DNA of 6,949 bases from positions 1-6,949 of the forward strand of contig JASMLG010000002.1 of NCBI GenBank assembly GCA_030748805.1, read 5' to 3'. The notes below the pieces were generated by a model. That model had not been told where the DNA came from, did no database searches, and saw nothing but the letters and a program-made list of their open reading frames with translations. A program made the translations under genes and the position numbers. Source of the DNA: Phycisphaerales bacterium (GTDB taxonomy: Bacteria > Planctomycetota > Phycisphaerae > Phycisphaerales > SM1A02). Of the stretch, positions 4,652-6,949 are shown piece by piece; position 1 is the stretch's first letter; each line of letters starts with the position of its first letter.

Positions 4652-5227
4652 TTACGCACTAAATAAACCAGCGAACCCCATAAATGCAAGTGAAAGCAAG
4701 CCAGCAATAATCATGTTGAGCGCTGTACCTTTTACGATGTTGGGCACTTTAGAAAGTTCGCCTTCTTCGCGTAGCCCAGCCATCAAGGCAAGTGCAATTG
4801 TGAAACCGCCACCAGCGCCAAGAGCATAGACAAGACCTTGAACAAGCGTGTACTCCTTACTAGTTTGGGTAAGAGCCAAAAAGAGAATTGCGCAGTTCGT
4901 CGTAATAAGTGGTAGGAAAATACCCATTGCTCTAAAGAGCGTAGGACTGAGTTTCTTAATAACCATCTCGACAAATTGCACCGTACTTGCGATAACAATA
5001 ATAAAACAGATAAGTTTTAAGTAAGGGGCGTGTGGCAAAATGAATGCTGTAAGAAATGTTGCAGCAAGAGAAGTAATAAACATGACAAAAATAGTCGCAA
5101 GTCCAAGGCGAACTGCAACACTGACTTTACTTGAGACACCAAAAAATGGGCAAAGACCAAGAAAGTAATACAACGTAAAGTTATTTACGAGCAGGGCGCT
5201 TATGAAAATCCAAGCAAGGTCGCTCAT
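4652..5227 (-). CDS. rnfA: Rnf electron transport complex subunit A
   Basis: A 191-residue integral membrane protein of normal RnfA/NqrE length with six predicted membrane helices. Two cysteines sit in conserved half-helix motifs: GLCPFFG (Cys26) and TTNCAIL (Cys112). In the family these, with the matching pair of RnfE, hold an iron-sulphur centre between the two inversely oriented subunits and pass electrons across the membrane. ALGAGGGFTIALALMAGLRE (135-154) is also typical. The start ATG overlaps the rnfE stop as ATGA, with AAGGAG 7 bases upstream on the minus strand. The TAA stop abuts the apbE start. RnfA and NqrE are paralogues; RnfA is chosen because the neighbours look Rnf-like, but an Nqr-type naming cannot be fully excluded. 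Confidence 0.93.
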   Translation of the reverse strand: MSDLAWIFISALLVNNFTLYYFLGLCPFFGVSSKVSVAVRLGLATIFVMFITSLAATFLTAFILPHAPYLKLICFIIVIASTVQFVEMVIKKLSPTLFRAMGIFLPLITTNCAILFLALTQTSKEYTLVQGLVYALGAGGGFTIALALMAGLREEGELSKVPNIVKGTALNMIIAGLLSLAFMGFAGLFSA

Positions 5228-5841
5228 GCTGCTACTCCTTTCTTACGTTGTTCAAGCCAGTTGAAGAAGAGCAAAATAAAACCAAGCATTAAGAATCCCC
5301 CTGGTGGCAGAGCCATGATGACCCATGGTTCAAAGTTCTCACCGAAAATAGGAGAACCAAAGAACGTGCCAAAGCCAAGAATCTCTCTTGTGGCTCCAAG
5401 GCAAAAGAGAGCGAACGCAAAACCAATAGCCATGCCAGCGGCGTCTACTATTGCAAACCCAACCGAGTTCTTACTCGCGTAAGCTTCTTGCCTTCCAAGG
5501 ATCAAACAGTTCACCACGATGAGTGCGATGAAAGCGCCAAGTTCGCGGTGAAGGGCAGGGGAGAACGCTTCGATAGAGTAATCGGCTACCGTAACAAACG
5601 TTGCGATGATGACAATGTACGTACTAATGCGTACGGGTTTGGCAATCACCTTTCGAAGTAACGAAACAAGAATGCTCGAACCAAGAAGCACAAACGCAGT
5701 TGCAGCACCCATTGCAATGGCGTTTACTGCTGTATTCGTAACTGCGAGCATTGGACACATGCCAAGCACTTGGATAAAGACGGGGTTTTCCCTCCAAATT
5801 CCCTTGAGAAACTCTTCAGAATAATTTTTCGTTGCGCTCAT
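5224..5841 (-). CDS. rnfE: Rnf electron transport complex subunit E
   Basis: A 205-residue membrane protein related to RnfA but longer, as expected for RnfE/NqrD. It opens with a cytoplasmic segment FLKGIWRENPVFIQVLG, then CPMLAVTNTAVNAIAMG, the family signature with Cys29. The second half-helix has VVNCLILGRQEAYAS (Cys112). These two cysteines are the expected partners of RnfA Cys26 and Cys112 for the shared iron-sulphur centre. TREILGFGTFFG (151-162) and the PPGGF turn (179-183) are further family hallmarks. The C-terminus is basic (EQRKKG), so it faces the cytoplasm. The start overlaps the rnfG stop by 4 bases (ATGA), with AAGGA upstream. No defect is seen. Confidence 0.94.
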   Translation of the reverse strand: MSATKNYSEEFLKGIWRENPVFIQVLGMCPMLAVTNTAVNAIAMGAATAFVLLGSSILVSLLRKVIAKPVRISTYIVIIATFVTVADYSIEAFSPALHRELGAFIALIVVNCLILGRQEAYASKNSVGFAIVDAAGMAIGFAFALFCLGATREILGFGTFFGSPIFGENFEPWVIMALPPGGFLMLGFILLFFNWLEQRKKGVAA

Positions 5842-6545
5842 TCGCTGCCATCCTTCTCTTGTTCTATTGGAGGAGGTGGTGGAACGAATTTAGGTGGCGC
5901 TCCCTTTGTCTTTTCATCCCATTTTTGGTGCGCATTATTAATAATTTTCACAACTGCAGCAGAGGAAATAGTTGCTCCAGTAATCGCATCAATTTGATTG
6001 TCTGCTTTTCGTCCACCTTTAACAAGTTCTATAGATGGATCAACGAGAACAGGGCTAAACTGCGAAACGAAATCATCGTCTTTGTAAATCTTGTCGCCCA
6101 ATCCGGGGGTTTCCTTACTGTCAAGGATGTGCATGCCAAGGACTGCGCGTTGCACTGGGTCATACCCATACAAAAGACGAATGGTGTCCTGAAAACCGTT
6201 GCCTGAGCCAACAATCGCGTAACCCATGAAACCGTTATCTTCTCCGTAGGCACCATAAAGAATTTCTCCGGGCTGTACCTTATCACCACCGGAACCATCG
6301 CCAACTTTTACTAACTCGCCATCTTTGTAATGGAGTTCTTGCAAGTAAAGAGAGTTTGGAACAACTTTGAAAACCGCTTCTCGAAGCGCTTTCGCTTTGT
6401 TTGCCGCAATAATTGGTGCTGTAAATTGATAGACAAAAACCAAGATAAAACCAGAAACAAGTCCAGCGATTCCAAGTGTAAGAACTAGTCGTATTGCACT
6501 GGGCTCCTTGGCAGTAGCAGAGCAAGTGAGTTCTACTTCTTTCAT
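5838..6545 (-). CDS. rnfG: Rnf electron transport complex subunit G (covalent FMN subunit)
   Basis: A 235-residue protein with one N-terminal membrane helix (about 18-40) and a large domain on the outer face, as in RnfG/NqrC. ETPGLG (145-150) is a family motif. DAITGATISS (186-195) is the flavinylation site; Thr192 is the residue expected to carry FMN through a phosphoester, placed by ApbE, whose gene is in the same operon. The C-terminal tail is short and Pro-rich (PPKFVPPPPP, about 217-226), probably disordered; such a tail is not a fixed part of the family. The start overlaps the rnfD stop as ATGA, with a GGAAGGGG ribosome site just upstream. The domain order is complete. Confidence 0.94.
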   Translation of the reverse strand: MKEVELTCSATAKEPSAIRLVLTLGIAGLVSGFILVFVYQFTAPIIAANKAKALREAVFKVVPNSLYLQELHYKDGELVKVGDGSGGDKVQPGEILYGAYGEDNGFMGYAIVGSGNGFQDTIRLLYGYDPVQRAVLGMHILDSKETPGLGDKIYKDDDFVSQFSPVLVDPSIELVKGGRKADNQIDAITGATISSAAVVKIINNAHQKWDEKTKGAPPKFVPPPPPIEQEKDGSE

Positions 6546-6949
6546 GCTTCGCCCCTTCCTCGACCAAAAACGCGAGGTTGCGCGATGCGTTCAATCAGAG
6601 GCGTTGCTGCATTCATCAGCAAAATGGCGTACATCACTCCCTCGGGTAATCCGCCCCATAAGCGAATGAGAACTACAAGTAAGCCAATCGAAGCCCCGAA
6701 AATCCAAGCACCCATTGGGGTTACAGGAGAAGTAACAGGATCGGTGGCCATATAGACCGCACCAAAGAGTAGGCCGCCCGATAGAACCATCGCCCATGGA
6801 GTTGGGTAAAGTTCTGGTTTTATGAACCATGGAATCGCAGAGAATGCTGCGACAGCAAGAAGAATAGAAACTGGGATTCGCCAATCAAAGTCGCGCCGAA
6901 TTGCCATGATTACACCCATCACAATAATTACGATGGCACATGTTTCTCC
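6542..6949 (-). CDS. rnfD: Rnf electron transport complex subunit D, C-terminal part (5' end outside window)
   Basis: The frame is open to the right edge, giving 135 residues of the C-terminal part of RnfD/NqrB, a multi-helix membrane subunit normally of about 320-400 residues. YMATDPVTSPVTPMGAWIFG is the strongly conserved family segment, and MNAATPLIERIAQPRVFG is the usual end, followed by a short basic tail. The covalent FMN site of RnfD (a TGAT-type Thr) lies further upstream and is not in the window. The in-frame GTG and ATG codons at 6922 and nearby are internal, not the true start, since conserved membrane sequence continues upstream of them. The stop overlaps the rnfG start. It is first in the visible operon; rnfC and perhaps rnfB should lie to the right. 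Confidence 0.92.
   Translation of the reverse strand, partial: GETCAIVIIVMGVIMAIRRDFDWRIPVSILLAVAAFSAIPWFIKPELYPTPWAMVLSGGLLFGAVYMATDPVTSPVTPMGAWIFGASIGLLVVLIRLWGGLPEGVMYAILLMNAATPLIERIAQPRVFGRGRGEA

Noticed and set aside
4482..4829. Plus-strand ORF across the apbE/rnfA junction
   Set aside because: It is the reverse frame of two well-recognised genes, with low-complexity proline runs from the glycine-rich segment of ApbE.
6542..6922. rnfD as a complete 126-residue gene starting at 6922
   Set aside because: The frame continues open with hydrophobic sequence to the window edge, and RnfD is normally over 300 residues, so this is an internal codon of a truncated view.

Overview
The window reads as a chromosomal segment of a Gram-negative bacterium, most likely a planctomycete of the Phycisphaerae type. 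The best clue is the secreted beta-helix protein at 2072-3499. Its C-terminus carries paired calcium loops of dockerin type (DVNGDGFANVSD and CPADLNDDGVVNVED) and ends in NWGPC, a tail I associate with that group. This placement is inference from style, not from a marker gene.

Layout, left to right. 1-1292 (minus) is the 5' part of an AmpG/PAT-like major facilitator transporter, cut by the window edge. 1322-1395 (plus) is a canonical tRNA-Val(GAC), divergent from the transporter and only 29 bases from its start codon. 1396-2071 has no protein gene but is dense with structure. It is a tandem array in which the tRNA 3' end recurs four more times at about 150-base steps (terminal A at 1395, 1547, 1702, 1856 and 2001). 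Three units are closed by the same acceptor-type stem as the tRNA but are filled with perfect trinucleotide-loop hairpins. Terminator-like hairpins separate the units, and one of these is a recombinant hybrid. The array ends in an exact 19-base copy of the tRNA 3' end, followed by a short direct repeat.

2072-3499 (minus) encodes the secreted parallel beta-helix/dockerin protein. 3555-3581 is a REP-like palindrome that contains the stop codon of the next gene. 3566-6949 (minus) is a tightly packed operon read right to left: rnfD (partial), rnfG, rnfE, rnfA, apbE. Each rnf junction is a 4-base ATGA overlap, and apbE starts directly after the rnfA stop.

The operon forms a coherent module. RnfA and RnfE are the paired membrane subunits that hold an iron-sulphur centre between them. 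RnfD and RnfG carry covalently bound FMN. ApbE is the flavin transferase that attaches that FMN. The complex couples electron transfer between ferredoxin and NAD to ion movement across the inner membrane. rnfB and rnfC are not in the window; they may lie to the right.

The most unusual element is the tRNA-Val-linked array of tRNA-ended hairpin units. I do not recognise it as a named family. It could be a structured RNA family, a non-autonomous mobile repeat, or integration scars at a tRNA attachment site.
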